DNA from: Pseudomonas sp. MF4836
Lineage (GTDB): Bacteria > Pseudomonadota > Gammaproteobacteria > Pseudomonadales > Pseudomonadaceae
DNA length: 64,000 bases
Direction of reading: 5' to 3'
Assembly (NCBI RefSeq): GCF_002018875.1
Contig: NZ_MVOL01000003.1
Location: 248,001-312,000 of the forward strand
The notes under the pieces are model-generated. The model was not told the DNA's origin. It saw nothing but the letters and a program-made list of their open reading frames with translations, and ran no database searches. A program made the translations under genes and the position numbers. Each line of letters opens with the position of its first letter. Positions within the stretch are counted from its first letter, which is position 1. Positions 1-8,900 of this stretch are shown in pieces.

Positions 1-31
1 TCGATAAACAAGACCCGGGTTACAAACTCTA

Positions 32-934
32 ATGCCACTGGCCGAGATCCCTCTGTGCGTCTGGCGCAAACGCGGGCATAGCTTCGTGTTTCGCGGTCAG
101 ACCATTCGTTACTGGACGGCAGGCCAGGGAGAGCCGCTGCTTTTGATCCACGGGTTTCCTACGGCCAGCTGGGATTGGCATTACCTGTGGCAACCCCTGG
201 CCCAACGCTACCGGGTGATTGCCTGCGACATGCTGGGTTTTGGCGACTCGGACAAGCCGCTGGACCATGAATACAGCCTGCTGGAACAGGCCGACCTGCA
301 GCTGGCGCTGTTGCAACACCTGAAGATCACGGCGCCGGTGCACCTGCTGGCCCACGACTACGGCGACAGCGTGGCCCAGGAGCTGCTGGCCCGGCACTAC
401 GAAACCCGGGCCAATATCGCCAGTTGCGTGTTCCTCAACGGCGGCCTGTTTCCCGAAACCCATCGCCCGGTGCTGATGCAAAAGCTGCTGCTCAGCCCCG
501 TGGGTTGGATGATCGGCCGGGCGTTCAGTCGCGATGCGCTGGTCAAGAGCTTGACCCAGATTTTCGGGCCGCACACGTGGCCCAGCGAAAGCGCCCTGGA
601 TGATTTCTGGAGTCTGGTGCAAAGCAATCAGGGGCCCCGAATCCTGCACAAGCTGATCGGCTACATCCCCGAGCGGCGGGTGCAGCGCGACCGCTGGGTC
701 AGGGCGATGCAGCGCGGTGAAGTGCCCCTGCGGCTGATTGACGGCGGCTTCGATCCGGTCTCCGGGGCGCACATGCTGGAGCTCTATCGTCGACTGATTC
801 CCGACCCGGACACCGTGCTGCTGCCCGAGATCGGCCATTACCCGCAGACCGAGGCCCCGGTGCAGGTGCTCAAGCACTACCTGGCCTTTCGCGAGAACCT
901 GGTGCTGCCGCCGCGCCAGTTTGCCTGTTCCTGA
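32..934 (+). CDS. Alpha/beta hydrolase with Asp nucleophile (haloalkane dehalogenase / epoxide hydrolase / MEST-like)
   Basis: A 300-residue alpha/beta-hydrolase-fold protein without a signal peptide, so probably cytoplasmic. The oxyanion-hole motif HGFPTASWDWH covers residues 40-50. The nucleophile elbow reads H108-D109-Y110-G111, so the nucleophile should be Asp, not Ser. D241 (GGFDP) and H269 (EIGHYPQ) would complete the triad. This arrangement is that of haloalkane dehalogenases, epoxide hydrolases and the MEST-like group, which work through a covalent alkyl-enzyme ester. The substrate cannot be read from sequence. The gene begins 31 bases into the window, so its upstream context is missing. 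An SDR gene follows on the same strand after 153 bases. Confidence 0.85.
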   Translation: MPLAEIPLCVWRKRGHSFVFRGQTIRYWTAGQGEPLLLIHGFPTASWDWHYLWQPLAQRYRVIACDMLGFGDSDKPLDHEYSLLEQADLQLALLQHLKITAPVHLLAHDYGDSVAQELLARHYETRANIASCVFLNGGLFPETHRPVLMQKLLLSPVGWMIGRAFSRDALVKSLTQIFGPHTWPSESALDDFWSLVQSNQGPRILHKLIGYIPERRVQRDRWVRAMQRGEVPLRLIDGGFDPVSGAHMLELYRRLIPDPDTVLLPEIGHYPQTEAPVQVLKHYLAFRENLVLPPRQFACS

Positions 935-1087
935 ACCCTGGTGCCCCGGGCCTGGCGCCTGGGGTATTTCGGCCAATCATCCCCCAGCCTTATTGCCCAC
1001 CATTCAGCCCTGGCCGGGTTTGTTGTGGGCACCGCCTGGCTGCCGGACACTCGTGCCCATTGTCCATGGGTCCTGCTGGAGTTCGGT

Positions 1088-1999
1088 ATGAGTGAGTCTG
1101 TGCGCTTCGAAGATAAAGTCGTGATCGTCACCGGGGCCGGCGGCGGCCTGGGCCAGGCCCATGCGCTGCTGTTCGCCAGGCACGGGGCGAAAGTGCTGGT
1201 CAACGACCTCGGCGGTTCGGCCCAGGGCGAGGGGGCCAATGCTTCGGCGGCGGACCGCGTCGTGGCGCAGATTCGCGAAGCCGGCGGGATTGCCGAAGCC
1301 AACCATGACTCGGTGACCGATGGCGACAAGATCGTGCAGAACGCTCTGGATGTGTTCGGCCGGGTCGATGTGGTGGTGAACAACGCCGGCATCCTGCGCG
1401 ACAAGACCTTCCACAAAATGGAGGACGCCGACTGGGATCTGGTGTACCGCGTGCACGTCGAGGGCGCCTACAAGGTGACCCGCGCCGCCTGGCCCCATTT
1501 GCGCGAGCAGGCTTACGGGCGGGTGATTTTCACCGCGTCCACCTCGGGCATCTATGGCAACTTCGGCCAGTCCAACTACGGCATGGCCAAGCTGGGGCTC
1601 TACGGCCTGACCCGGACCCTGGCCATTGAAGGCCGCAAGAACAACATCCTGGTCAATGCCATCGCGCCCACTGGCGGTACACGCATGACCGAGGGCCTGA
1701 TTCCGCCGCAAGTCTTCGAGCAGCTCAAGCCGGAGCTGGTCAGCCCGCTGGTGGTGTACCTGGCCAGCGAAAACTGCCAGGAGACCTCGGGGTTGTTCGA
1801 GGTCGGCGGCGGCTGGATCGGCAAGGTGCGCTGGGAGCGCAGCCTGGGGGCCGGCTTCGATCCGCGGGTCGGTTTTTCGCCTGAGGATGTGGCGGCCCAC
1901 TGGCAGCAGATCTGCGATTTTGAAGGCGCAGCCCACCCCCAGGACAACATCGAGGCGCTGAAGGAGATGATGCAGAATCTGCAAAAGTACGCGATCTGA
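1088..1999 (+). CDS. SDR family oxidoreductase (multifunctional-enzyme / hydroxyacyl-CoA dehydrogenase-like)
   Basis: A 303-residue short-chain dehydrogenase/reductase. The cofactor-binding motif TGAGGGLG is at residues 15-22, the NNAG motif lies near residue 100, and the catalytic Ser and YxxxK are in the stretch TASTSGIYG...NYGMAK. The extended NDLGG turn and the C-terminal tail resemble the dehydrogenase part of peroxisomal multifunctional enzyme type 2, which oxidises 3-hydroxyacyl-CoA; the exact substrate is inferred. I chose the ATG at 1088, preceded by a GGAG, because an upstream in-frame start at 941 would add residues unlike the family N-terminus. It may work with the adjacent hydrolase or with lipid catabolism. 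Confidence 0.88.
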   Translation: MSESVRFEDKVVIVTGAGGGLGQAHALLFARHGAKVLVNDLGGSAQGEGANASAADRVVAQIREAGGIAEANHDSVTDGDKIVQNALDVFGRVDVVVNNAGILRDKTFHKMEDADWDLVYRVHVEGAYKVTRAAWPHLREQAYGRVIFTASTSGIYGNFGQSNYGMAKLGLYGLTRTLAIEGRKNNILVNAIAPTGGTRMTEGLIPPQVFEQLKPELVSPLVVYLASENCQETSGLFEVGGGWIGKVRWERSLGAGFDPRVGFSPEDVAAHWQQICDFEGAAHPQDNIEALKEMMQNLQKYAI

Positions 2000-2116
2000 T
2001 GCACTGCGCCGCCCGCGCCCGGCCTCGCCCATGGGGCGGTGCCCGGCCGGCGGTTGTACTCCTGAGGCATTCGTCTCTATGCTCGTCGAGCATTGAATGC
2101 ACAAGGAGTGGTGTTT

Positions 2117-2470
2117 ATGTACGAGTCAAAAGATCAGCCTGTGTTATCCCGCCTGTTGTTTTTGCGTCGGTTGCTGCTTCACGCCCTGATGGTGATGGCC
2201 TTGATCGGGTTCTCGATTGGCCTGGGCATCGGCGGCCATTTGTATTTCGAAGAGGGCATGTCGATCCATGACGCCCTGATCAACGCCGCCATGATGCTCG
2301 GCGGAATTGGCCCCGCCAACATGCCGCTGACCCCCGGCGGCAAGCTGTTTCTCGCCAGTTACGGGCTCTACGCCAACATCGTCTTCGCCGCCGCCATCGG
2401 CCTGATGCTGACCCCGGTGGCGCATCGTCTGCTGCACAAGTTTCATTACGACGGCGACGACGCCGCTTGA
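2117..2470 (+). CDS. Small membrane protein resembling a two-helix ion-channel pore with a degenerate filter
   Basis: A 117-residue protein starting at the ATG 9 bases after an AAGGAG ribosome-binding site. Two strongly hydrophobic segments (about 18-40 and 78-99) flank a short amphipathic stretch, DALINAAMM, then LGGIGPANMPLTPGGK. This layout of TM1, pore helix, filter-like loop, T-P, G-K and TM2 recalls the two-TM potassium-channel pore (Ion_trans_2 family), but the canonical TxGYGD filter is replaced by LGGIGP. The channel comparison is my inference from the pattern; the protein could equally be a structural membrane protein. It stands alone, with no obvious partner gene. Confidence 0.7.
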   Translation: MYESKDQPVLSRLLFLRRLLLHALMVMALIGFSIGLGIGGHLYFEEGMSIHDALINAAMMLGGIGPANMPLTPGGKLFLASYGLYANIVFAAAIGLMLTPVAHRLLHKFHYDGDDAA

Positions 2471-2503
2471 CCCGACCCGTGTTCGCCCTTTTATTGCGCG
2501 CAT

Positions 2504-2531
2504 AAAAAAGGCCGCTGCAAGAGCAGCGGCC
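2504..2531 (-). terminator. Intrinsic terminator reading on the minus strand
   Basis: GGCCGCTGC (2510-2518) pairs perfectly with GCAGCGGCC (2523-2531) around a 4-base loop. A6 lies at 2504-2509, so the minus-strand transcript ends in U6. As a terminator it serves minus-strand transcription, yet no convincing minus-strand protein gene lies to its right. It may end a small RNA (see the next entry), or act back-to-back for the gene ending at 2470. Confidence 0.6.
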
Positions 2532-2700
2532 GAAGTCAGACGTTAGATCAAGGAGCTACAAATCAACGTCAGTGAACCCGGGGTAACGGTCTGAAACTGA
2601 GCTTCAAACCCGTTGAAAACTGTCGATTCAAACGTGCCGAACTCACACGTCGAGGGGCTTCAGAAGGCGCTTTGCCTTGAGAGCGAGGCCATAGTAAGGG
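2504..2700 (-). ncRNA. Candidate small RNA ending at the minus-strand terminator
   Basis: The 497 bases from 2471 to 2967 hold no convincing protein gene. On the minus strand, about 190 bases run from an AT-rich start (TTACTAT near 2694-2700) into the terminator at 2504-2531. The only reading frames are short and lack a good ribosome-binding site. An orphan strong terminator preceded by a noncoding stretch of this size is a usual sRNA appearance. I do not recognise the sequence as a named Pseudomonas sRNA, and the 5' end is a guess. From 2701 to 2967 I see only the probable leader of the DUF1302 gene. Confidence 0.28.
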
Positions 2701-2967
2701 GTGTCTCGGCGGGGAAAAATAGCGAATCAGGACAAGGACTGTTACAGCCTGAGCAACAGTGGTGCGGACGGGCCGGCCGCGCCCCGTGATGGCGCAATCC
2801 ATGTTCCTGATGGGCCGCCATCCAGCCCGTGGATACGCCGCGCAAAGCCCCGTGCGGTGGGTGCTGTCATCCTTTCGAGCGACAACACGAATACCTCCTT
2901 GGTGCGCTTATCGCTCCCCTGTGGCGGCAGTAGGGTGAGGCCTTCTGTCACTCACCGGGGAAGACGC

Positions 2968-4767
2968 ATGACAAAAACAACAATGCGCGCCATCTTCACG
3001 CCGCAGGCCCTGGCCGTCGCGGTGGCCATGGGCTGCTGCGGTCAGGCGCAAGCGGTCGCGTTCAATATCGGCGAGATCGAAGGGCACTTCGATTCATCGC
3101 TGTCCGTCGGCGCCAGCTGGGGCATGCGCAATGCCGACAAGGATTACGTGGGGACCGTCAATGGCGGCACTGCCCAGTCGTCCACCGGTGATGACGGACG
3201 CCTGAACTTCAAGAGGGGCGAGACCTTCTCGAAAATCTTCAAGGGCCTGCATGACCTGGAGCTCAAGTACGGCGACAGCGGCGTGTTCGTGCGCGGCAAA
3301 TACTGGTACGACTTCGAACTCAAGGACGAAGACCGCGAGTTCAAGCCCATCAGCGACCACAACCGCAAGGAGGGCGCCAAGTCGTCCGGGGCGCAGATCC
3401 TCGATGCCTTTGTCTACCACAACTATTCCATTGCCGACCTGCCGGGCACCGTGCGTGCCGGCAAGCAGGTGGTCAGCTGGGGTGAGAGCACCTTTATCGG
3501 CAACTCCATCAACAGCATCAACCCGGTGGATGTTTCGGCATTCCGCCGACCGGGGGCCGAGATCAAGGAAGGGCTGGTCCCGGTCAATATGCTGTTTGCG
3601 TCCCAGGGCCTGACCAACCAGCTGACGGTCGAAGGGTTTTACCAGCTGGAGTGGGACCAGACCGTGGTCGACAACTGCGGCACCTTCTTCGGCAACGATG
3701 TGGTGGCGGACGGCTGCACCACCGGCTACACCGTCGGCAGCCCGGGGGTGGCAGGTTTGCAACCGGTGGCGGCTGCGTTTGGCCAGGGCTTCCAGGTCAC
3801 CCGTGAGGGGGTGATCCTGCCCCGTGGCGGCGACCGTGATGCCCGTGACTCCGGGCAATGGGGCGCGGCCCTGCGCTGGCTCGGCGATGACACCGAGTAC
3901 GGCCTGTACTTCATGAACTATCACTCGCGGGGCCCGGTGGTCAGCACCACCACGGCCAATGTCAGCCCGACGACCCTGGCCGCCATTGGTGCCGCCGGCG
4001 CCGCCGCCGCGCCCACGGTCCCCGGCGCGGGCGCGGGCCTGGTGCAAAGCGTGATGCTCGGGCGCGGCCAGTATTACCTGGAGTACCCGGAAGACATTCG
4101 CCTGTACGGCGCGAGTTTCTCCACCACCTTGCCCACCGGCACCGCCTGGAGCGGGGAAATCAGCTACCGGCCCAACGCACCGGTGCAAATCAATACCAAT
4201 GACGTGACCCTGGCCCTGCTCAACCCGATTGCCGGTGGTGCGGCATCGCCGATCCAGACCACCTTCGGTGCCGACAACACCGGTTACCGGCGTAAGGAAA
4301 TCACCCAGCTGCAAAGCAGCATGACCCAGTTTTTCGACAACGTGATAGGCGCCGATCGCCTGACCCTGGTGGGTGAGGCCGCCATTGTGCGGGTCGGCGG
4401 CCTGGAGTCGAAAACCAAGCTGCGCTACGGGCGCGATTCGGTCTACGGCCAGTACGGGTTCAACGGCGACACCGACGGTTTCGTGACTGCCACGTCCTGG
4501 GGTTATCGCGCGCGGGCGATTCTCGATTACAGCAACGTGATCGCCGGGATCAACCTCAAGCCCAACCTGTCGTGGTCCCACGACGTCAAGGGCTACGGCC
4601 CCAACGGCCTGTTCAACGAAGGCGCCAAGGCCGTCAGCCTCGGGGTCGATGCCGATTATCGCAACACCTATACCGCCAGCCTCAGCTACACCGATTTTTT
4701 CGGCGGTGACTACAACACCCTCACCGACCGCGACTTCCTCGCGTTGAGCTTCGGCGTGAACTTCTGA
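2968..4767 (+). CDS. DUF1302 family outer-membrane-associated protein
   Basis: A 599-residue protein with an N-terminal signal peptide (about residues 1-30, ending QAQAVA), then FNIGEIEGHFDSSLSVGASW, typical of the DUF1302 family. The rest is rich in alternating aromatic/hydrophobic strands and ends in Phe, as in outer-membrane beta-barrels. I chose the ATG at 2968, after GGGGAAG, over an upstream frame opening at 2701. In pseudomonads DUF1302 and DUF1329 genes occur as a pair and have been linked to growth on fatty esters and other hydrophobic compounds. The DUF1329 gene follows after 23 bases, so the two are almost certainly co-transcribed. The biochemical role is unknown. Confidence 0.88.
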   Translation: MTKTTMRAIFTPQALAVAVAMGCCGQAQAVAFNIGEIEGHFDSSLSVGASWGMRNADKDYVGTVNGGTAQSSTGDDGRLNFKRGETFSKIFKGLHDLELKYGDSGVFVRGKYWYDFELKDEDREFKPISDHNRKEGAKSSGAQILDAFVYHNYSIADLPGTVRAGKQVVSWGESTFIGNSINSINPVDVSAFRRPGAEIKEGLVPVNMLFASQGLTNQLTVEGFYQLEWDQTVVDNCGTFFGNDVVADGCTTGYTVGSPGVAGLQPVAAAFGQGFQVTREGVILPRGGDRDARDSGQWGAALRWLGDDTEYGLYFMNYHSRGPVVSTTTANVSPTTLAAIGAAGAAAAPTVPGAGAGLVQSVMLGRGQYYLEYPEDIRLYGASFSTTLPTGTAWSGEISYRPNAPVQINTNDVTLALLNPIAGGAASPIQTTFGADNTGYRRKEITQLQSSMTQFFDNVIGADRLTLVGEAAIVRVGGLESKTKLRYGRDSVYGQYGFNGDTDGFVTATSWGYRARAILDYSNVIAGINLKPNLSWSHDVKGYGPNGLFNEGAKAVSLGVDADYRNTYTASLSYTDFFGGDYNTLTDRDFLALSFGVNF

Positions 4768-4790
4768 TCAAGCATGAGAAGGACAACTTT

Positions 4791-6158
4791 ATGCGCAAGA
4801 TGATTTTGCAATGCGGGGCCCTGGCCTTGAGCCTGCTGGCAGCCAACGTGATGGCGGCCGTCACGCCGCAGGAAGCCGACAAACTCGGCACCAGCCTGAC
4901 CCCGCTGGGAGCGGAAAAGGCCGGCAATGCCGACGGCTCGATTCCGGCCTGGACCGGCGGCATCCCGAAAAACGCCGGGGCGGTGGACAGCAAGGGCTTT
5001 CTCGCCGACCCGTTCGCCAATGAAAAACCGCTGTTCGTGATCACTGCGGCCACGGTCGACAAGTACAAGGACAAGCTGTCGGACGGTCAGGTGGCGATGT
5101 TCAAGCGCTACCCGGAAACCTACAAGATCCCGGTCTACCCGAGCCATCGCACCGTGGGCCTGCCGCCGGATATCTACGAGTCAGCCAAGCGCAGCGCGCT
5201 GAATGTGACCACGATCAATGAGGGCAACGGCCTGGCCAATTTCACCGGCAACCGTTACTACGCCTTTCCGATTCCGAAGAACGGCGTCGAGGTGCTGTGG
5301 AACCACATCACCCGTTACCACGGCGGCAACCTCAAACGCATCATCACCCAGGCCACCCCGCAGACCAACGGCAGCTACACGCCGATCCGCTTCGAGGAAG
5401 AAGTGGCAGTGCCGCAGCAGATTCCCGACCTGGACCCGGAAAAAGGCGCCAACGTGCTGACCTTCTTCAAGCAGTCGGTGACGGCCCCGGCGCGCCTGGC
5501 CGGTAACGTGCTGCTGGTGCACGAGACCCTGGACCAGGTCAAGGAACCGCGCTCGGCCTGGATCTACAACGCTGGCCAGCGTCGAGTGCGGCGTGCCCCG
5601 CAAGTGGCCTATGACGGGCCGGGTACGGCCTCCGACGGGCTGCGCACCTCGGACAACTTCGACATGTTCTCCGGCGCGCCGGATCGCTACGACTGGAAGC
5701 TGGTGGGCAAGAAGGAGATGTACATCCCCTACAACAGCTACAAGCTGGATTCGCCAAGCCTCAAGTACGACGACATCATCAAGGCCGGGCATATCAACCA
5801 GGACCTGACCCGCTATGAGCTGCACCGGGTATGGGAGGTGGTCGGCACGGTCAAGCCCAACGAACGGCATATCTACGCCAAGCGCCATATGTACCTCGAC
5901 GAGGACAGCTGGCAGGTGGCGCTGGTCGACCATTACGACGGTCGCGGCCAACTGTGGCGGGTGGCCGAGGGGCATGCGCAGTTCTATTACGATCACCAGG
6001 TGCCGGCCTACACGGTCGAGACCCTGTACGACATCATCGCCGGGCGCTACATCGCCCTGGGCATGAAGAACGAAGAGAAGCGCAGCTTCGAATTCGGCTT
6101 CGCCGCCAAGGCCGCCGACTACACCCCGGCAGCGCTGCGGGCGTCGGGGGTGCGTTGA
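4791..6158 (+). CDS. DUF1329 family periplasmic/outer-membrane protein
   Basis: A 455-residue protein with a clear signal peptide (MRKMILQCGALALSLLAANV, cleavage after AMA). It is followed by VTPQEADKLGTSLTPLGAEK, characteristic of DUF1329. The family has a fold related to periplasmic lipid-carrier proteins (LolA/LolB-like), so a role in binding or moving hydrophobic molecules across the periplasm is plausible but inferred. It is the second gene of the DUF1302-DUF1329 unit. A strong terminator lies 26 bases after the stop, closing the unit before the LuxR gene. Confidence 0.88.
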   Translation: MRKMILQCGALALSLLAANVMAAVTPQEADKLGTSLTPLGAEKAGNADGSIPAWTGGIPKNAGAVDSKGFLADPFANEKPLFVITAATVDKYKDKLSDGQVAMFKRYPETYKIPVYPSHRTVGLPPDIYESAKRSALNVTTINEGNGLANFTGNRYYAFPIPKNGVEVLWNHITRYHGGNLKRIITQATPQTNGSYTPIRFEEEVAVPQQIPDLDPEKGANVLTFFKQSVTAPARLAGNVLLVHETLDQVKEPRSAWIYNAGQRRVRRAPQVAYDGPGTASDGLRTSDNFDMFSGAPDRYDWKLVGKKEMYIPYNSYKLDSPSLKYDDIIKAGHINQDLTRYELHRVWEVVGTVKPNERHIYAKRHMYLDEDSWQVALVDHYDGRGQLWRVAEGHAQFYYDHQVPAYTVETLYDIIAGRYIALGMKNEEKRSFEFGFAAKAADYTPAALRASGVR

Positions 6159-6183
6159 CGCCCAGGCGTTACCGGATGGGCAG

Positions 6184-6210
6184 AAGGCGACCGTTGGGTC
6201 GCCTTTTTTA
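6184..6210 (+). terminator. Intrinsic terminator after the DUF1302-DUF1329 unit
   Basis: AAGGCGACC (6184-6192), loop GTTG, GGTCGCCTT (6197-6205), continuing into T6. The 9-bp stem with a T run is a textbook intrinsic terminator. Confidence 0.9.
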
Positions 6211-6308
6211 TGGGCCCTGATCAGCCTGCTGAATACTTCTCAACAAGTGGGGAGTTGAGGGCTAGGGTGATGCCACGCTGGCTAAAACTATAAAAAAGGC
6301 ACGTTGCG

Positions 6309-8858
6309 ATGACCGCCATGACTCACCGTCTGGACCGTCCTGGTCTCATGCCCCGCTTGTCCTCCCATCACCTGTGTCGCAGTCGTCTGAGCAGCCCGTT
6401 GCTGGCCTCTCAGGCGCGGGTCAGATTGCTCTGTGCCCCGGCCGGCAGTGGCAAGACCGCACTGCTTGCCGAGTGCCTGTTGCAGGCGCCGCCCCAGGTG
6501 CACGTGTGCTGGTTACCGATGGCGGGAGCCGAGCAGGGCGCCGCCGATTTTGCCGGCCTGTTGGCCGAGGCCCTGGGCCTGCAGGCCCGCGACGAACTGT
6601 CGTTGCTGGCGTATCTGGCGCGTCTGCAAACCCCGACCTGGCTGTTTATCGATGACTATTGCCGTGTTGGCTGCGCCGGCCTCGACGGGTTGCTCGATCG
6701 GTTGCTGGCGGTCAGCAGCCCGGCCCTGACCTGGTGGTTGGGGGCCCGGCGCCGGCCCCAGTGCAACTGGCCACGGCTGCTGCTCGACGATGAGCTGTAC
6801 GAGTGCGATGGCGCGCAACTGGCCTTCAGCCAGGCGGATATCGAGCAGTTGCTGCAACAACTGCCGCAACCGATGTGCGCGCAAACCGCCAGCCGGATCC
6901 TGCAACGCAGCGCCGGTTGGTGCGCCGGGGTGCGCATTGCCCTGCTCGAAGGCAGCGAGTTGGCAGCGCAGCCCTGCAAGCAGGGGCGGCCCAACACCCT
7001 GCGTGAATACCTGGAGCACGAGCTGTTCAGCCTGTTGTCGGCCGAGCTGGCCGAAGCCTGGCAGGTGCTGGCTCATCTGCCGCGCTTCAACGCGGCGCTG
7101 TGTGAGCATTTGTTCGGCGCCGGCGAGGGCGCGCAGTATTTGCGTGATCTGCAGGAGTTGGGTTGCTTTATCGAGCCCTGGGACGCCTCGGCCGACTGGT
7201 TGCAAGTGTTCCCGCCCCTGGCGCGGCTGATGCAGGATGAGGATTGTCCGGCCGGCCGAACCTGGCACCGGCGCGCCTGCCAGTGGTTTATCGCGCAGGA
7301 GGACTGGCAGACGGCGTTCGAGCAGGCGCTGCTGGCCCAGGAGTACGAGGTCGCCGTCAGCCTGTTGCAGCACTTCAGCTTCGAGCACCTGTTCGAACAG
7401 CAGAACGTGGTGTTGCTGCTGCGCCTGTACGAGCAGCAGGGTGAAGAGTTGATGCTCGGCAGCCCGCAATTGGTCGGGCTGCTGACGGCCGCTTTGCTGT
7501 TTGCCGGGCGCTTCGATCAGGCCGAAGCTTGCGTCGCGCAGATGGCCCGTTTCACCCCGCAACCCAGTGCCAGCCTGCAACGGCAATTGATCGCCCGCTG
7601 GCAAACGCAGCGCGGCTGCCTGTTGCATCTGCAAGGTTGCATGGAGCCTGCGCGCGAACACTTTCTCCAGGCCCTGGATGAGCTGGCGCCCAGTGCCTGG
7701 CCGGCGCGCCTGTTGTGCCTGTCGGGCCTGACCCAGCAGGCCCTGCTCAGGGGCGAACTGGATGTGGCCCAGGCTATCAACCGTGAAGCGCTGTGCCTGG
7801 CGCGGGCGCAGAATTCGCTGCTGTTCGAAGGCCTGCTGGAGTTGGATCACGCGCAACTGCTGGAACAGCGCGGCGCCCCCCACAGGGCCGAGAGCCTGCT
7901 GGCGCGGCTGGATGAGTTGCTGCGTCGGCAAACCCGGCGGGCGACGCCGCTTTTGGGGCGGATTGCCTTGCGTCGCGGGCGCCTGGCCTTGCGCCAGGGC
8001 AATGAGCCGCAGGCGGCGGAGTACTTTCAGGCGGGGCTTGAGCAATGCCTGCGCAGCCAGGACAAGCGGGCGTTGTATGGGTTTCTCGGGCAAGCGCTGC
8101 TGGCGGGGAATCGCGGTGACTACGCCCAGGCCTTTGTCCTGTTGCGCGACGCCGAGCGGCTGATGCAGCAGCGGCAGATCCCGGACACGGTGTACCGCGG
8201 GGTGCTGTTGCAGATCAGCAGCCATTTCTGGTTGCAGCAAGGGCGTCCGGAGCTTGCTCATGAAGCCTTGAGCCGGGTGCTGCGCCACTATCAGGGCGCA
8301 GGCGCGGTACAGGCACCACCCGCCACGATCGAACTGATCCCGCGGATCGAATACCTGCTGGTGCTGGCCCAGGTTCACCTGGGGCAAGCCGAGGCGCCGC
8401 TGGCCACGCTGCAGCGTTTGCTGGAGCAGGCCCGACAACAGGGCATGCTGGGTTTGCAGGCCGAACTGCAACTGGCCCTCGCCGAAACCGCCTACCTGCT
8501 GGGGGACGTTGAGTTGTCCGGGCAGGCGCTGCAGGCCGGCATGGCCCTGGCCGCCCGTTGCCAACTGCCCCAGGCGCTGCACGAATTGCGCCTGCGTCAG
8601 CCGGATATGTTGCTGGTCCGCGAAGTGCCGCTGCCTGACGCCGACCAGCCCCTGGCCAGCGACAATCCTCTGAGCCTGCGTGAGCTTGAAGTGCTGCAAC
8701 TGATCGCCCTCGGCAGCTCCAACCAGCAGATTGCCGAACAGCTATTCATCTCCCTGCACACCGTGAAAACTCATGCGCGCCGGATCCACAGCAAACTCGG
8801 GGTAGAGCGACGCACCCAGGCCGTGGCCAAGGCCAAGGCACTGGGCCTGATGAATTGA
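6309..8858 (+). CDS. Large MalT-like LuxR-family transcriptional regulator
   Basis: An 849-residue regulator of the LAL/MalT architecture. An N-terminal ATPase domain carries the Walker A motif APAGSGKT near residues 43-50. A long helical, TPR-like middle follows. The C-terminal LuxR helix-turn-helix is in about the last 65 residues ([15 protein letters not shown], then [19 protein letters not shown]). Such proteins usually sense a small molecule, oligomerise with ATP and activate nearby promoters. The position just downstream of DUF1302-DUF1329, but behind a terminator, suggests that it controls that unit. This is inferred from context. Confidence 0.9.
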   Translation: MTAMTHRLDRPGLMPRLSSHHLCRSRLSSPLLASQARVRLLCAPAGSGKTALLAECLLQAPPQVHVCWLPMAGAEQGAADFAGLLAEALGLQARDELSLLAYLARLQTPTWLFIDDYCRVGCAGLDGLLDRLLAVSSPALTWWLGARRRPQCNWPRLLLDDELYECDGAQLAFSQADIEQLLQQLPQPMCAQTASRILQRSAGWCAGVRIALLEGSELAAQPCKQGRPNTLREYLEHELFSLLSAELAEAWQVLAHLPRFNAALCEHLFGAGEGAQYLRDLQELGCFIEPWDASADWLQVFPPLARLMQDEDCPAGRTWHRRACQWFIAQEDWQTAFEQALLAQEYEVAVSLLQHFSFEHLFEQQNVVLLLRLYEQQGEELMLGSPQLVGLLTAALLFAGRFDQAEACVAQMARFTPQPSASLQRQLIARWQTQRGCLLHLQGCMEPAREHFLQALDELAPSAWPARLLCLSGLTQQALLRGELDVAQAINREALCLARAQNSLLFEGLLELDHAQLLEQRGAPHRAESLLARLDELLRRQTRRATPLLGRIALRRGRLALRQGNEPQAAEYFQAGLEQCLRSQDKRALYGFLGQALLAGNRGDYAQAFVLLRDAERLMQQRQIPDTVYRGVLLQISSHFWLQQGRPELAHEALSRVLRHYQGAGAVQAPPATIELIPRIEYLLVLAQVHLGQAEAPLATLQRLLEQARQQGMLGLQAELQLALAETAYLLGDVELSGQALQAGMALAARCQLPQALHELRLRQPDMLLVREVPLPDADQPLASDNPLSLRELEVLQLIALGSSNQQIAEQLFISLHTVKTHARRIHSKLGVERRTQAVAKAKALGLMN

Positions 8859-8870
8859 ATGACCTCACCG

Positions 8871-8898
8871 GTAGCCGCTGCCGATAGTCAGCGGCTAC
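8871..8898. terminator. Perfect hairpin between convergent luxR-type and iclR-type genes
   Basis: GTAGCCGCTG (8871-8880) pairs with CAGCGGCTAC (8889-8898) around an 8-base loop. It sits between the stop of the LuxR gene and the stop of the IclR gene on the other strand. No T run follows on either side, so it may be a REP-like element or a weak bidirectional terminator. Confidence 0.55.
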
Positions 8899-8900
8899 GT

